From Acholoe squamosa (taxonomy: Eukaryota; Annelida; Polychaeta; Phyllodocida; Polynoidae), in assembly GCA_949317995.1 (NCBI GenBank), contig OX439040.1:77721972-77785971 (forward strand): 64,000 nucleotides of DNA. Direction: 5' to 3'. Of the stretch, positions 53,478 through 63,818 are shown piece by piece. The notes under the pieces are model-generated. The model did no database searches. It was not told the DNA's origin and worked only from the letters and a program-made list of their open reading frames with translations. Within the stretch, counting starts at the first letter, position 1. Each line of letters begins with the position of its first letter. Made by a program: the position numbers and the translations under genes.

Positions 53478-53552
53478 CCAGTAGGGTCGGCGTGATGCAT
53501 GAATGTAGCCCTCACAAATAACTCCCCAAGGCCACATTCATGTGTCATTAAG
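53478..53552. mobile_element. Fam-A fragment cut by Fam-L
   Basis: CAGTAGGGTCGGCGTGATGC, P2 (GAATGTAGCCCTCACAAATA), ends at CATTAAGACTTATG where Fam-L begins. Confidence 0.7.
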
Positions 53553-53787
53553 ACTTATGAACATAAGCAAATGTCCACGACTGAGTGGGATACGACCAGC
53601 CCCACAGAGGGGAATACGATGTAAAAAATCCCATGGAAGTGGACATTTGCATTTATGTCATGGCCTAGGGGGTTATTTTGCTTTAGAATAAAGAAAAACT
53701 GCTCAGATATGTTCAAAATCCAAGATGGCGGACACCCATTGAATACAGCCACATTGTATTCCATCCCCCCATTGAATACGGAATGAC
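53553..53787 (-). mobile_element. Fam-L repeat, inverted copy
   Basis: Hairpin part (ATAAGCAAATGTCCACGACT, AAAATCCCATGGAAGTGGAC) followed by GGGGGTTATTTTGCTTT and CCAAGATGGCGGACACCCAT, a YY1-like word. One hairpin arm is shorter than in 38290-38556. Confidence 0.75.
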
Positions 53788-53988
53788 CAGTACTGTTCTA
53801 AAGTAATGCTCGTATCTGCCATGACATAAGGGCATTATTAGCTACCTTTATAAGATTTAAATCATATGTATTATACCTCACCCCCACACTCCATCCAAGC
53901 TACCCACTAGGAGCATGTCCTTTATTACCATACCTGACAGCGGCCTACTGAGCAGCTCTGGCTCTATATGGAGCAGCTCCCCTGCTAA

Positions 53989-54152
53989 CCCTCAAGGGTT
54001 GCTGATGCATTGACATGCACGTCATGCCCGGCATGATGCATGAATGAAGCCCTGGTGAGTAACTCACCAGCCCTGCATTCAAGCATCATGTTGACCCTGC
54101 AGTGATGGTTTATATACGTCATGACGACTTATGGGCATGATGCCTTTAAAGG
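53989..54152. mobile_element. Fam-A MITE copy (P2)
   Basis: TAACCCTCAAGGGTTGCTGA, P2 (GAATGAAGCCCTGGTGAGTA), short linker, right end GGGCATGATGCCTTTAAAGG. Confidence 0.8.
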
Positions 54153-54984
54153 GATATCTATTGAGCAGCTCCCGCGCTGCGTGACAATTTCCTGGCGTGG
54201 CAATTAGACCTCCATTTCCTCTACCAGTTTACCAATGAATTGCTGGTCCAAATGACGGCAGATGGTCGTGGTAAGGTCCCCCCCCCCCTACTTTCTCCCT
54301 CCTCTCCCGCCCCCATCTACCTACTACCATCCATCATCTCAATTCACTCACATACTATATTTTCTTGTGCATCTCCATAAGCACTATGGAGATCATTGAT
54401 TTCGACAAGGTTATATACCCTGGAACTTTTCGATTGGAAAGCAAGTATTACTGCCCTGCGCGACACTTTAAAAGCTAGGCATGCTAAGAGCTCAGCTGGA
54501 TATTACCATATCTTCCCGTGCTGTAATACCATCTTGGATATCTCCATGGTATTGAGTAACCTACAGCAGCTGCCCATTCTATATATCAGTAAGGTATTAT
54601 ACAACTTACATCAATAAAATTGCCCCGTGGGTAGGATATCGGCTGATCACAGCAGTGATATTATGAAATGGTAACCTTTTAAAGGTTGTATGATGTCTTA
54701 ATATCGTTGGTTTGATTTGTTAATTTGATTTTCAATGTAAATCCACTGATTTGAACCTGATTTTCAAATGTCGACATATTCTGCATGTAGTTTATGTATT
54801 ATCCCCAAGTACCAATGCAGTGATTATACATATCTGATGATACAAATATTCAGTACTTTATTCCAATCTCCAGCACTGCAGCCATGCATTAATCATACCT
54901 AAAGTGTTGGCAAAGTGCATCAATGCATTGCGGGATAAAGACTGGATGTCCAACACATAGTACACAACAGTGGTGAAAAGCTCG
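54153..54984. other. Unassigned; C-run and a weak Fam-A scrap
   Basis: C9 run near 54281. GCAAAGTGCATCAATGCATT at 54911 is an eroded Fam-A piece. A 73-codon frame at 54396 has no motif. Confidence 0.4.
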
Positions 54985-55458
54985 GTATTCCGAGGTAGCA
55001 GGTTGTCACATGGGCGCCGCCATTGCTGGAGCTTGTTACCCCGAAGGACCGCAGTGAAGAGATTGGGGTTCTCTCATTGGCTCATAATTAAACCTGCTAA
55101 GTCTGTATAGGCCCGAAGCGGGATCCTTATCGGGCCCGCCATTGCTTGATCTGTTACTTGCTGAGACAAGCACTGTAAAAAACCAGCATGATGGAGACCA
55201 GTTGTTATTATTTATAAGATACCCAAAACATCTGCAATGAATATGGAGAACTATCTGATAAGTTGATGATGCATTACGCTTGTGTCCTATACAGACTTAG
55301 CAGGATTAGTTATTAGCCAATGAGATAATCCCAACTATTCAATGTGGTACTCTCAAGGGGCAAACTGGTACCCATCTGATAGGTGTTATCAGTAGAACTC
55401 TCTGGTAACAGGCTCCAGAAATGGCCGCGCCCATGGGACAACCTGCTACGTCGGAATA
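54985..55458. mobile_element. Fam-Q foldback element, full copy
   Basis: Left GTATTCCGAGGTAGCAGGTT..CATGGGCGCCGCCATTGCTG and right complement ATTCCGACGTAGCAGGTTG..CATGGGCGCGGCCATTTCTG. A second inner pair TGCTAAGTCTGTATAGG and its complement lie 55092-55305. About 470 bp, no ORF. Confidence 0.75.
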
Positions 55459-56378
55459 TATACAGCTTCCTTATCAGGGAGAAGGTGCTATCTCAAGGCT
55501 GCAACACACTGATGTTATCTCTCCTGGCAGCAGTGGGTTTCTCACTGGGGGGATGGGAACATTTAATCACACCAACAGGTGTGTTAATAACATAATACAT
55601 TTTGACTGTCAACTGTTACTACCAGTCGGTAAATTATGTGATTCTTCTACCATTAGTGTGTTGAGGGTGGGGGATGTTAGGATTGAACAGGCATCTCTCT
55701 TAGTTTTTTTCCCATACTTACTATAGCCATAAATCGTATATGTTGATTAGTAAAGTATTAACATCAAGTTGTACGCATGTAGGAAGGCAGACACTTTAAA
55801 AAAAATAAAATGAAATAAACAGGAAACCTTGTGCGCTATACAAGATGATTGGAAAAATGAATTTGTGTCTTGCGGTTTGGCCATGTACAGGTGTCTCCGG
55901 TGTGCACTTTATTGTATTGTAATTTCTTTTATTTATCATGGAGGAATACATATCCAGTTATAGAAATAATTTGCATATTGTCCAGCTGTAGTAAATATAT
56001 ATTGTTCCGTTAAGCAAGATTTAAGTGACAAATGTCACTAAAGGAATATGCAGCATTATGGAAAGGTTGCATAGTACTGCATTGGGTTAATAGCTAAAAT
56101 GGTTTGTTATTACATGATTTGGAATTAAGGAAAATATAAAAGTACAAAATTTGAGGCTCATTAAATAAAGTTTATAATGCTGTGTTCTCTGGTGTCCCTA
56201 ACAGCAGTCTCAGTCAATAATGCCTTAAATGTCAGCAGAATGCAGATAGAGAAAAACAAAGAAAGAAAAGGAAAAAAATAGCACAAGAGAGGAAGGGAAG
56301 CAGATAAATAGGAATACATGGGGACAGGCAGGACAAACAGTACATAATATAATAAAGGATTCATTCGGGCCACATTAG
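55459..56378. other. Unassigned
   Basis: AT-rich, no repeat family or exon recognised. Confidence 0.45.
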
Positions 56379-57164
56379 TGAACAAGTAACCAATGGATAA
56401 CTGATGACGAGTGGGGGTTATCGACGAATAATGACACGAGGCCGTAGGCCGAGTGTTATTATCGTCGATAACCCCCACGAGTCATCAGTTATCCATTGTC
56501 TACTTATTTTATACCACGAAACCAATAAATAATCAATATTATACCAATAAATTCAAGTTGAAAACAAAAATTATTCCCCCTTCCCGGGACTCGAAGCCAG
56601 CCATGACAGGTACATACACCTCCTCGCCCGGCAGCGGACGGCGACAGCGCACACGGCGAAAAAAGATGCTCCTAGACCGGGACGCGAACCGCGGACCTCC
56701 GACGGCTGAGCGCAAAGCGCTAACCGCTAGGCCACCGCGTCTCCTCCTCCTCACGCGTCTCGCGGTTATGTTTGTGTATAATACACCTCCTCGCCCGGCA
56801 GCGGACAGCGACAGCGCACACGGCTTCGTATCATAGCAAGACCTGGTTCTAACCGAGCGTATCTCGTCAGTCCCTGTGGCGCAATGCATAGGGGGTTGGA
56901 CTAGGGATCTTAGGCTGCAGGTTCGAGCCCTGCCCTGGTCAAGTCTATCATGGGTTTTAACATATGACATGTTATCTATGTAAGGCGTGCGGTTATCCTG
57001 GATAACCGCACGCCTTACATGGATAACCGCACGCCTTACATTGATAACCGCACGCCTTCCAAAATTGATGTTACAGCCTATAGGGTGTGCAATATCGACA
57101 GATATGTGGATGGGAATAGACCCCAAAAAGCACTGTGTAAGCCAGAAATCGTGGTATAATGGCG
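56379..57164 (+). repeat. Fam-M composite repeat, copy 2
   Basis: Same order as copy 1: hairpin head (56389-56510), AT-rich spacer, about two 85-bp units, divergent tRNA-like modules (minus about 56675-56745, plus about 56868-56942), then the GGATAACCGCACGCCTTAC unit three times with one inverted (56981-57058), and the tail. The tail matches to AATCGTGGTATAA at 57160. The head arms differ strongly from copy 1 yet pair within themselves. Confidence 0.85.
56868..56942 (+). tRNA. tRNA-like module in Fam-M copy 2
   Basis: GTGGCGCAATGCATAGGGGG and GGTTCGAGCCC with a perfect T stem; anticodon loop CTAGGGA. Same weak acceptor as copy 1; non-functional. Confidence 0.4.
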
Positions 57165-57356
57165 AATATGGATCGTATATGTGTGTGTGGGGGGGGGGGA
57201 AGGCAGGGTGGACTTTTCAGGTTAGGCATTAATCAAAAACCAAACATAAATAGTTGTTTAATGACTATTTCAGAGGTTTGCTCCAACAGCTTTTGGCTGC
57301 TTCATGTACTAAGAAATGCGGCTTATGACCGGGGTTATGTCAGTATATAACAGGCC

Positions 57357-57448
57357 TAAACATTCAAGCCCCGTATGCAGGTTGTGGTTTACGACCTGAC
57401 TCTGGGTGCAGGTATACAGAGGGTTCTACGGTACCAGGGAGACAGGTG
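57357..57448. mobile_element. Fam-C-like short MITE
   Basis: AAGCCCCGTATGCAGGTTGT, GACTCTGGGTGCAGGTATAC, ending TTCTACGGTA, the complement of a TACCGTA terminus. Left terminus lost. Confidence 0.5.
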
Positions 57449-57493
57449 TGAGAATTCTACTAACATTCACCTCTATAATTGGACAGGAAGTCG

Positions 57494-57735
57494 TTAACCC
57501 TTGAAATCCCATATATACACATATAGTGAATTAATCAATGTCAATGCACCGTGTACATTGGTCATCATGATGCATGAATGCAGACTTGGCGGTTCTAATC
57601 ACCAGAGCATCATGCCAAGCCCGTGGTATTAATACCCAATGGGTCAGCATGATGCACCAAATGCATGCACTGCATTGGTGCATCATGCTGACCAAGGAAT
57701 ATGAACCGAGAGGCATAGTGGTAGCCTCAAATGGT
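57494..57735. mobile_element. Fam-A MITE copy
   Basis: TTAACCCTTGAAATCCCA, eroded P2, linker CCGTGGTATTAATACCC, P3-type hairpin CACCAAATGCATGCACTGCA, tail. Confidence 0.75.
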
Positions 57736-57990
57736 TACTGCGGAAAGTACACCTGTATGTCTCATATAGATAATAATGTATCGCAGGAGTAAATTGGCGC
57801 ATAGGGTAGATTGACCTTCAGTCGGACACATGCCTTAATTCGGACAGGTGGATTTGTAGCAGTTTGTGTATTCTTGTTCTTCATTGGGAATGATACAGAA
57901 TGTAAGCAGGAAAGATAGTTCATATACCACCCACAGATATCCCCTTCTGCTCACAATGGAATTGTGCTGGAATTTGCACATAGAAAATTG

Positions 57991-57996
<6 letters not shown>

Positions 57997-58064
<68 letters not shown>
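57997..58064. repeat. (TA)n microsatellite
   Basis: About 68 bp of AT. Confidence 0.98.
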
Positions 58065-58067
<3 letters not shown>

Positions 58068-58086
58068 AAGTCGTTTGGTTTCATTA

Positions 58087-58200
58087 TAAGGGTCACTGAT
58101 GAAGGAGTGCATCATGGCCATTGGTCTTCATGATGTAACCGATGACGTGCTGATGGGTCTGCTTGCCAGCACTTCATGCTAGCCTTATACAGTTGTAGGG
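58087..58200. mobile_element. Fam-A left half
   Basis: AAGGGTCACTGATGAAGGAG, left arm, P1 (GACGTGCTGATGGGTCTGCT). Its likely right half is at 58425-58522, across the tRNA-like insertion. Confidence 0.65.
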
Positions 58201-58424
58201 GATCGTGAATTCCCTCGTCCTATGTGCTGACTCTCATGGGTCGGTCGTCGGGCAATCCCTCCCCCTAGTGGTATCATACTGCTCCAGGCGTAGGTGGAAG
58301 GTAGGAAACGTCAGGTCTGGGGTTGTAGCTCAATGGTAGAGCAGTCGCTTGCAAGGTGGCAGATCTGGGTTCAAATCCCGGTGTTTCCAAAGATATTTTC
58401 CACAGTCCCTACTCAGTGTATCGA
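58201..58424 (+). mobile_element. Possible tRNA-Cys-bearing insertion in Fam-A
   Basis: About 224 bp unrelated to Fam-A lie between two Fam-A halves and contain the tRNA-like unit below. Could be a SINE-type insertion or two neighbouring Fam-A fragments with unique DNA between. Confidence 0.3.
58319..58389 (+). tRNA. tRNA-Cys-like (anticodon GCA)
   Basis: 71 nt that folds fully: D stem GCTC/GAGC, anticodon stem GTCGC/GTGGC around loop TTGCAAG (GCA at 58351-58353), T stem CTGGG/CCCGG with loop TTCAAAT. A box TAGCTCAATGG and B box GGTTCAAATCC fit pol III promoters, and TTTT follows at about 58395. The acceptor stem is poor (two G-C, several G-T, one T-T), so it may be a pseudogene or SINE head. 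Confidence 0.55.
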
Positions 58425-58522
58425 CTCTGAATGTAGCCCTTCCAGATCACTCACCAGGTCTGTTTGCATTCATGCATCATGGCGGCCAAAGGGCATGATG
58501 CATCAATGCACCATACGGTTAA
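58425..58522. mobile_element. Fam-A right half
   Basis: P2 half (GAATGTAGCCCTTCCAGATC), CATGGCGGCCAAAGGGCATG, end CATCAATGCACCATACGG. Confidence 0.7.
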
Positions 58523-58696
58523 GTTAATACATGTATATACATGTGGCTTCAGAGAATTAATTGCGATGTACAATGCACTCAAGGCATGTGTCCGATTTTA
58601 GGTGAATCTACCTTGTTTATATGCAGCTAAGAGGAAGTTCGGCCCTTCCGGATATATACCTGATGCCAGCTGTCACTTAGTGATATCACGAACCTA

Positions 58697-58931
58697 ATCC
58701 TTTAAGGGTTGCTGATGCATTAATGCATCATGTCCATTAGTCGTCATGATGCATGAATGCAGCCCTGGCAGGTAACCTATCAGGGCCATTTACTGTTATA
58801 GTCATATGCCCATGCGCCCCCTGGTATGAGATGCTCTAATCAAGTGCTGGTGTGCACACTTGTCAGAAGTTTATTAGTGCATCATGCCGACCGATGGACA
58901 TGATACAATCCTGTATTAGCGGCCTTCAGAG
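58697..58931. mobile_element. Fam-A MITE copy (P2 then P1)
   Basis: AATCCTTTAAGGGTTGCTGA, P2 (GCAGCCCTGGCAGGTAACCT), P1 eroded (CAAGTGCTGGTGTGCACACT), right arm GTATTAGCGGCCTTCAGAG. Confidence 0.8.
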
Positions 58932-59206
58932 AGCCAAGGACATTTATCAAAATCTATGACCGACAATTGGGGATGGGAATGAACAAGCTGGAGAATTAGA
59001 AGGATATGTGGTGCTTGCTCTATTTCTGCAAGATAATCAAACTACAATCTGGAAAGTGAAATTACCACGAGAACTGTTACTGTCTAGGTAACAATTTGAT
59101 TTTTATTTGCAATATGACCGACATTGTTGTAGATTCGGAATCCATAGAATCAGACTAGGATCAAAATACACTCTTGAAAATTCATGTGCTGTTGTCATAT
59201 ATCCCC

Positions 59207-59392
59207 TTAACCCTTTAAGGGGCGCTGATGCATTAATGCATCATGTCGATTGTTGTCATGATACACCAATGGATTACTGCCATGATGCTCCAAAGAAGTG
59301 CTAGCGAGCAGTCTTGTCAGCACTTCATTGGTGCATCATGGCGGCCAATGGGCATGATGCATTGATGCATCAGCGCCCCTTGAAGTGTTGAA
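59207..59392. mobile_element. Fam-A MITE with TTAA left end
   Basis: TTAACCCTTTAAGGGGCGCT, left arm, P1 (AAGAAGTGCTAGCGAGCAGT), right arm CATCAGCGCCCCTTGAAG. Confidence 0.85.
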
Positions 59393-59572
59393 TGAAAAGA
59401 AAAAATAATTTACTACCATCTACCTGCCTACCTTAATAATGTTCCTTCTGTTCCATTGCCCAGTGCAGTGGTGGAAATTGATCCAAGTTGTGACCTTTAC
59501 AATAACACCTTTGAGATACCAGACATATATGGAAATATAGGGAGCTGGTGCGAGAGACAAACCAGGTGCAAA

Positions 59573-59816
59573 TTAACCCTTTAGCGGAAACCTTGTATTT
59601 TGACGCTATGAATCCTCTTCATCACGACACATAAATGCACCCCTGGGGGGTAGTTTCACCCGGATTGCGTTCATGCATCATTAAGACGTTTTGGGGACGC
59701 AACACTCCCTTATGATAGGTAAGATGAACATGATATTGCTGGCGAGTCACTCGCCCGGCTGCACCAAACTACAAACCAGCATTAAACCTGAGGCCTTGTG
59801 CGGTCTTTGAGGGGTT
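59573..59816. mobile_element. Fam-A degenerate copy
   Basis: TTAACCCTTTAGCGGAAACC, P2 variant CACCCCTGGGGGGTAGTTTC, GCTGGCGAGTCACTCGCCCG, end GTCTTTGAGGGGTTA. Confidence 0.65.
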
Positions 59817-60051
59817 AGAAACAGGAACCACCAGGCCAGCCGGACGGGGAAATCATAAGCCGGAAGCCATTAGGAGCGAAGCCATGCACATATTTTCGCC
59901 ATTTGCCATATCTGCGCTTCTTAGAAGTGGCTTTTATGGGTGTTATGTGAAGGTTTATAACATGGAGGAGGTACCAGAGGGGTGGGGTGGGGGGGGGAAG
60001 TTTATGGGTTCTCATTTCATAGACTTTGTGAAATAAAGGAAACTAATAGTG

Positions 60052-60428
60052 ATAACCCTTTTCAAGCCAATAGTGCATTAATGCATCATGCCTATTGGTC
60101 ATTATGATACATGAATGAAGCCCCTGTGAGTAACTCGCCAGCACCGACCCTGTGAGTAACTCGCCAGGGCCGACCCTGTCAGTAACTCGCCAGGGTCGAC
60201 CCTTTACATGGTTCATCAAATACTCCCCTAAGGGTTGGCATGACACATCAATAACTGGCGAGCAAACTTAGCAGCACTTCATTAATGCACCATGACGACC
60301 AATGGGCATGATGCAATATTGTAGAATGACCAGCACATCTTCATGCGGCAGAATGCATAAATGTAATTCTGGCGAGTAACTCGCACTGGCTGCACAGGTA
60401 CAGCTGACTAGGTATGAGGGGTTAAAGG
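60052..60428. mobile_element. Fam-A MITE with 26-bp expansion
   Basis: TAACCCTTTTCAAGCCAATA, left arm, P2 half, then three 26-bp units starting CCCTGTGAGTAACTCGCCAG (60122-60199), linker, P1, right arm and another P2 scrap. Confidence 0.8.
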
Positions 60429-60498
60429 GTAAAGTGTATTGGCACATGATGATGGGGATTTCTGGGAGGAAGGTCGACCTTGGCTTAGGTGTGTTTAT

Positions 60499-61356
60499 AG
60501 GCCACGCAATATACGCCTAAGCTCCTCGGGCGTATAAGATCACTATACGCCTGAGGAGCATACACGGGACGTGTCACCAGGACCATACATGGGAGAACCT
60601 GAGCACCATACACGGGACCACCTGCACACCATACATGGGACACCACAAGAGGACCATACACGGGACTATCCTCAACATGGAACTACCTCATACACGGGAC
60701 AGTTTTGCCTATACACGGGACAGTTTGGCTTATATACTTCATTTCTCCTGCCTCACTGTAACCTGGCCAAGACCCAGGGGTCCTGGGTTTGCCTCTCCCA
60801 CAAGTTTTGGTCTATACACGGGACAGTCTACCCTATACATGGGACAGTTTAGTGTCCCTGGTAGTGTATCATGCCAACCCTCCCAGAGTGTAGGGGTGGC
60901 ATGTTGTATGAATGCGGCCCTGGCGAATAACTCGTCAGGGCTACATTCATGCATCATGACAGGGTTCATACACAAATGGGGTTCATAAACATACGGGGTT
61001 CATGGCGGGGTTCATACACAAACTCCTGGAGGGTCATCATGATGCACCAATGAAGTGCATCATGAAGTGTATCAAGTTTTTCCCCAATGGGTGCATCATG
61101 AAGATCAATTGGCATGATGCATCAATGCATCAGCGGCCCTTAAAGGGTTAAAAATTGAAGAGTCCTATTCACCAAGTGGTATCAGAGCCAGTTGTTCCCA
61201 TGTCCCATGTATCAACCTCGTGGGGATGTCCCGTGTATAGGATAGAAGTGAGTAGGTCCCGTGTATAGGATTCCCTCGTGTGGAGTCCCGTGTATATGAT
61301 TCCTCAGGTGAGTCCCGTGAATGCTATACAGGCCTTATACGCCCGAGGGGCTCGGG
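60499..61356. mobile_element. Fam-R foldback element with Fam-A inside
   Basis: Left 60511-60545 (GCTCCTCGGGCGTATAAG) and right 61333-61356 (the complement) are terminal. CATACACGGGAC words recur at least eight times on the left arm (60561-60850), and their complement GTCCCGTGTATAGGAT recurs on the right (61195-61320). A Fam-A copy occupies 60867-61151. Confidence 0.7.
60867..61151. mobile_element. Fam-A MITE nested in Fam-R
   Basis: Linker CAACCCTCCCAGAGTGTAGG, P2 hairpin (GAATGCGGCCCTGGCGAATA), a short repeated GGGGTTCATA stretch (60962-61018), P1 pieces, right end CATCAGCGGCCCTTAAAGGG + TTAA. Confidence 0.75.
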
Positions 61357-61498
61357 CACATGGCATTGGCCGTTCATAGTCGAGTTTCAAGGTAGCTGGA
61401 TGCTCATTTCACTTGCTATTATATTCTAACCTAGGGTGTGCCAGACGTTCTATCTAACTAAACCAAAAGTGAAAGTGTCTATCTAAAATCAGAATCCA

Positions 61499-61613
61499 TT
61501 AACCCTTTAAAGGCCGGTGATGCATTCATGCTTCATGCTTATCTGTCAAAATAACTCACACAATAATCAGCATGATCTGCAAAGAAGTGTCATTGAGGGG
61601 ACTTCATTACAGA
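61499..61613. mobile_element. Fam-A left-end copy, eroded
   Basis: TTAACCCTTTAAAGGCCGGT, GATGCATTCATGCTTCATGC, then an eroded P1 (AAAGAAGTGTCATTGAGGGG). Confidence 0.7.
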
Positions 61614-61657
61614 ATTTTGAAAGGGAGGGGGCCTCTAATTTAGCACATATATACGGC

Positions 61658-61788
61658 TTAACCTTTTAAAGGCCGCTCATGCATCAGTGCATCATGCCCA
61701 TTGGTTGGCATGATGCACCTAAGAAGTGCTGGTGAGCATCATGCCGACCAATGGGCATAATGCACTCCAACGGCCTTTAAAGGGTTAA
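61658..61788. mobile_element. Fam-A MITE, compact complete copy
   Basis: TTAA at 61658-61661 and 61785-61788. 131 bp: left arm, one short P1 (AAGAAGTGCTGGTGAGCATC), right arm CGGCCTTTAAAGGG. Smallest complete copy seen. Confidence 0.9.
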
Positions 61789-62115
61789 TTTGAGGAACAA
61801 AATAGACAAATTAACTCTTATAAATGCAGAGGGGAAAGGGACGCCCCCCCCTTCCCCCTGAGCCCCCCACCCCCTCATCTAAATCCGCCACTGATGTCAC
61901 AAAGGGTGAAAAGATAACAGCAATAGATGTGGCAGCACCTGTAGCTTGGTGAGTGGGTGGACGGAGAGTAGGGGAAGATGGGTGTGGGGATGATTGGGAT
62001 GGAGAGGGCTGTTCCGTGTATTGTTTATTACCTAGCCTTTATTATAGGTGCCCCCTCACAGGTCGTTATGGCAGTAAATATACCTATTGTCTGTACCGCC
62101 TCATAATACTGCCAC
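61789..62115. other. Unassigned; C-rich patch
   Basis: C-rich 61843-61877; G-rich 61950-62000. No gene. Confidence 0.45.
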
Positions 62116-62351
62116 TTAACCCTTTAAAGGCCGCTGGTGCAGGAGTGCATCATGCCCATTGGTCGTCATGATGCACCAATGAAGTGCTGGCGAGACTGCT
62201 CGCCAGCACTTCATTAGAGCATCATGCCGATCCTATGAGGTTGATACATATACTTCCTGGCAAGACTGCTTGCTTGCCAGCTCTTCACTGGCGTATCATG
62301 ACGACCAATGGGCATGATGCACTAATGCATCAGTGGCCCTTAAAAGGTTAA
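62116..62351. mobile_element. Fam-A MITE, type copy (236 bp, TTAA both ends)
   Basis: TTAA at 62116-62119 and 62348-62351. Order: CCCTTTAAAGGCCGCTGGTG, GTGCATCATGCCCATTGGTC (left arm), P1 hairpin, linker CCGATCCTATGAGGTTGATA, a second hairpin CTGGCAAGACTGCTTGCTTG.., right arm CCAATGGGCATGATGCAC, CATCAGTGGCCCTTAAAAGG. TTAA flanks and CCCTTT termini are the signature of piggyBac-type elements (known); assignment is inferred since no transposase is present. No ORF. Confidence 0.9.
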
Positions 62352-62665
62352 ACCTATAGGGGGTATATGATGCTCTGATGTATCATGCATCATGCTGACC
62401 CCTTCGGAATTTAAAATTGGTTCATGCAGGAATGCTTCATGCCCATTGGTCGGCATGACGCACAAATGAAGTGCTGGTGAGTCTGCTCATCATCACTTCA
62501 TTGGAGCATCATGCTAACCCTCTGGAAGTGTATCAGCCCTGAGGGGTTGGCATGATGCAATAATAAAGACTCTGAGAGTTACTCACCAGGGTTGCATTCA
62601 TGCATCATGATGACCAATAGCCATGACGCGTTAATCCATCAGCGACCCTTAATATAAAGGGTTAT
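62350..62665. mobile_element. Fam-A MITE copy, adjoining the type copy
   Basis: Begins 2 bp from the previous TTAA. Scrap, left arm GGAATGCTTCATGCCCATTG, P1, linker CTCTGGAAGTGTATCAGCCC, P2 remnant, right arm CATCAGCGACCCTTAATATA. Confidence 0.8.
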
Positions 62666-63129
62666 ACAGGCGCACGGGCGGGGTGGGAGACACTGTTTGT
62701 TACGGAAGCCACAGGTGAGGCCCATGCTGAAGCCACTGCTAAATGGCATTATTGGCGGGGCTAACATCGGCCGGCTCCTCGGGGTAATATTGGGCAGGAA
62801 GCACCTACTGCTAATGGCATGGCCAAGGGGGCTGTGGGGACTAGACAAGACTAGTCCATTTTTACCTGTATGTAAAGCGGCCATTTCTCTATTTAGCGAG
62901 GTTTCTTGTTCATCAAGTGTGCATGGCCATGTCAGTTCTGATCACGGAATTTCTCGCGAGATCATCTAGGTTCCAGACTTGCAAGAAGTATGGCATGCCA
63001 AAAACAAGTCTGGTACGAGATCAAAATCAGATACCGCTGATGTCAGCATGCATGTGGTGAGCTGAGGAACCAGTCTGGTCCCGAGTCAGAGCTATAGTGT
63101 CCTAACGCAAGAGGCCATCCTCCCATAAA
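62666..63129. other. Unassigned; GC-rich 62670-62880
   Basis: Both strands open at 62639-62969 but neither shows codon bias. CAAGTCTGG / CCAGTCTGG words around 62970-63085. No gene called. Confidence 0.4.
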
Positions 63130-63262
63130 TTTACTAAGGTGGTCAGGATGACAACCTAAATTCGTCACTTTGACAACCTAAAGCTGTAGTTTTAGGTATC
63201 GTCAACCTGATGACTTAAAGTCATCTGCACTGACTAGTTTCGTGCCTCTCAGTTTTTCAGTG
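63130..63262. mobile_element. Fam-I half copy
   Basis: GGTCAGGATGACAACCTAAA, CTGTAGTTTTAGGTATCGTC, CACTGACTAGTTTCG, end GTTTTTCAGTG. Confidence 0.75.
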
Positions 63263-63438
63263 CTCACTTCCTCGACCCTTTGATTCCTTAGATCTTTTGT
63301 TACCTCAGACAGAAAATCGGGAACAACCTCTATATTTTCTTTTAAATTTGGACTTAACTCCTCAAATAGTCTACTTGCTGAGACAGTTTTCCTTACATTT
63401 GCCATATCTGAGGAAGCAACGTTGACTGTAGTGCTCAT
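63263..63438 (-). CDS. Unrecognised open frame, possible exon
   Basis: Minus-strand frame from ATG at 63438 encodes about 59 residues (MANVRKTVSASRLFEELSPN in the middle, then acidic/basic helical sequence) before running into Fam-I. GTGAGC at the Fam-I boundary and GAG/GTAACA inside would serve as splice donors. TGA lies just before the ATG. Composition looks protein-like but codon bias is weak and no family is known; may be chance. Confidence 0.2.
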
Positions 63439-63574
63439 TCAAGGATCCGGCACTCAAATAGGACTAAACCCCTCGCTGCATCATGCCCACACCAATTCCA
63501 CTAGCTCAAATCTAAAAATCCAACTATCTCAACCACCTCTTCTCTATCACTTTCCCAGTGTTGAATCCATTACG

Positions 63575-63818
63575 AGCCATGAATGTATTGTACTCATTTG
63601 TCATCATGATGCATAAATACAGCCCAGGTTTTCATCCTGAAGTGATTCATTGGTGCATCATGACGACCCTCCAGGAATATATATATATCAACCCCAGAGG
63701 GTTGGCATGATGCTCCAATGAAGTGCTGGCAGTAGTTCCGCCAGCACTTCATTGGTACATCATGATGACCAATGGGCATGATGTACTACTGCATCACTGA
63801 CCCTCAAAGGATTACCCA
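63575..63818. mobile_element. Fam-A MITE copy
   Basis: Eroded P2, linker containing ATATATATATATCAACCCCA, a good P1 hairpin, right arm CATCACTGACCCTCAAAGG. Confidence 0.8.

Noticed and set aside
56539-57126. 195-codon minus-strand frame
   Set aside because: Runs across Fam-M repeat units and tRNA-like modules; the GC-rich repeats lack stops by chance.
62639-62969. Overlapping 81- and 90-codon frames
   Set aside because: Both strands open in a GC-rich patch with no codon bias or domain.
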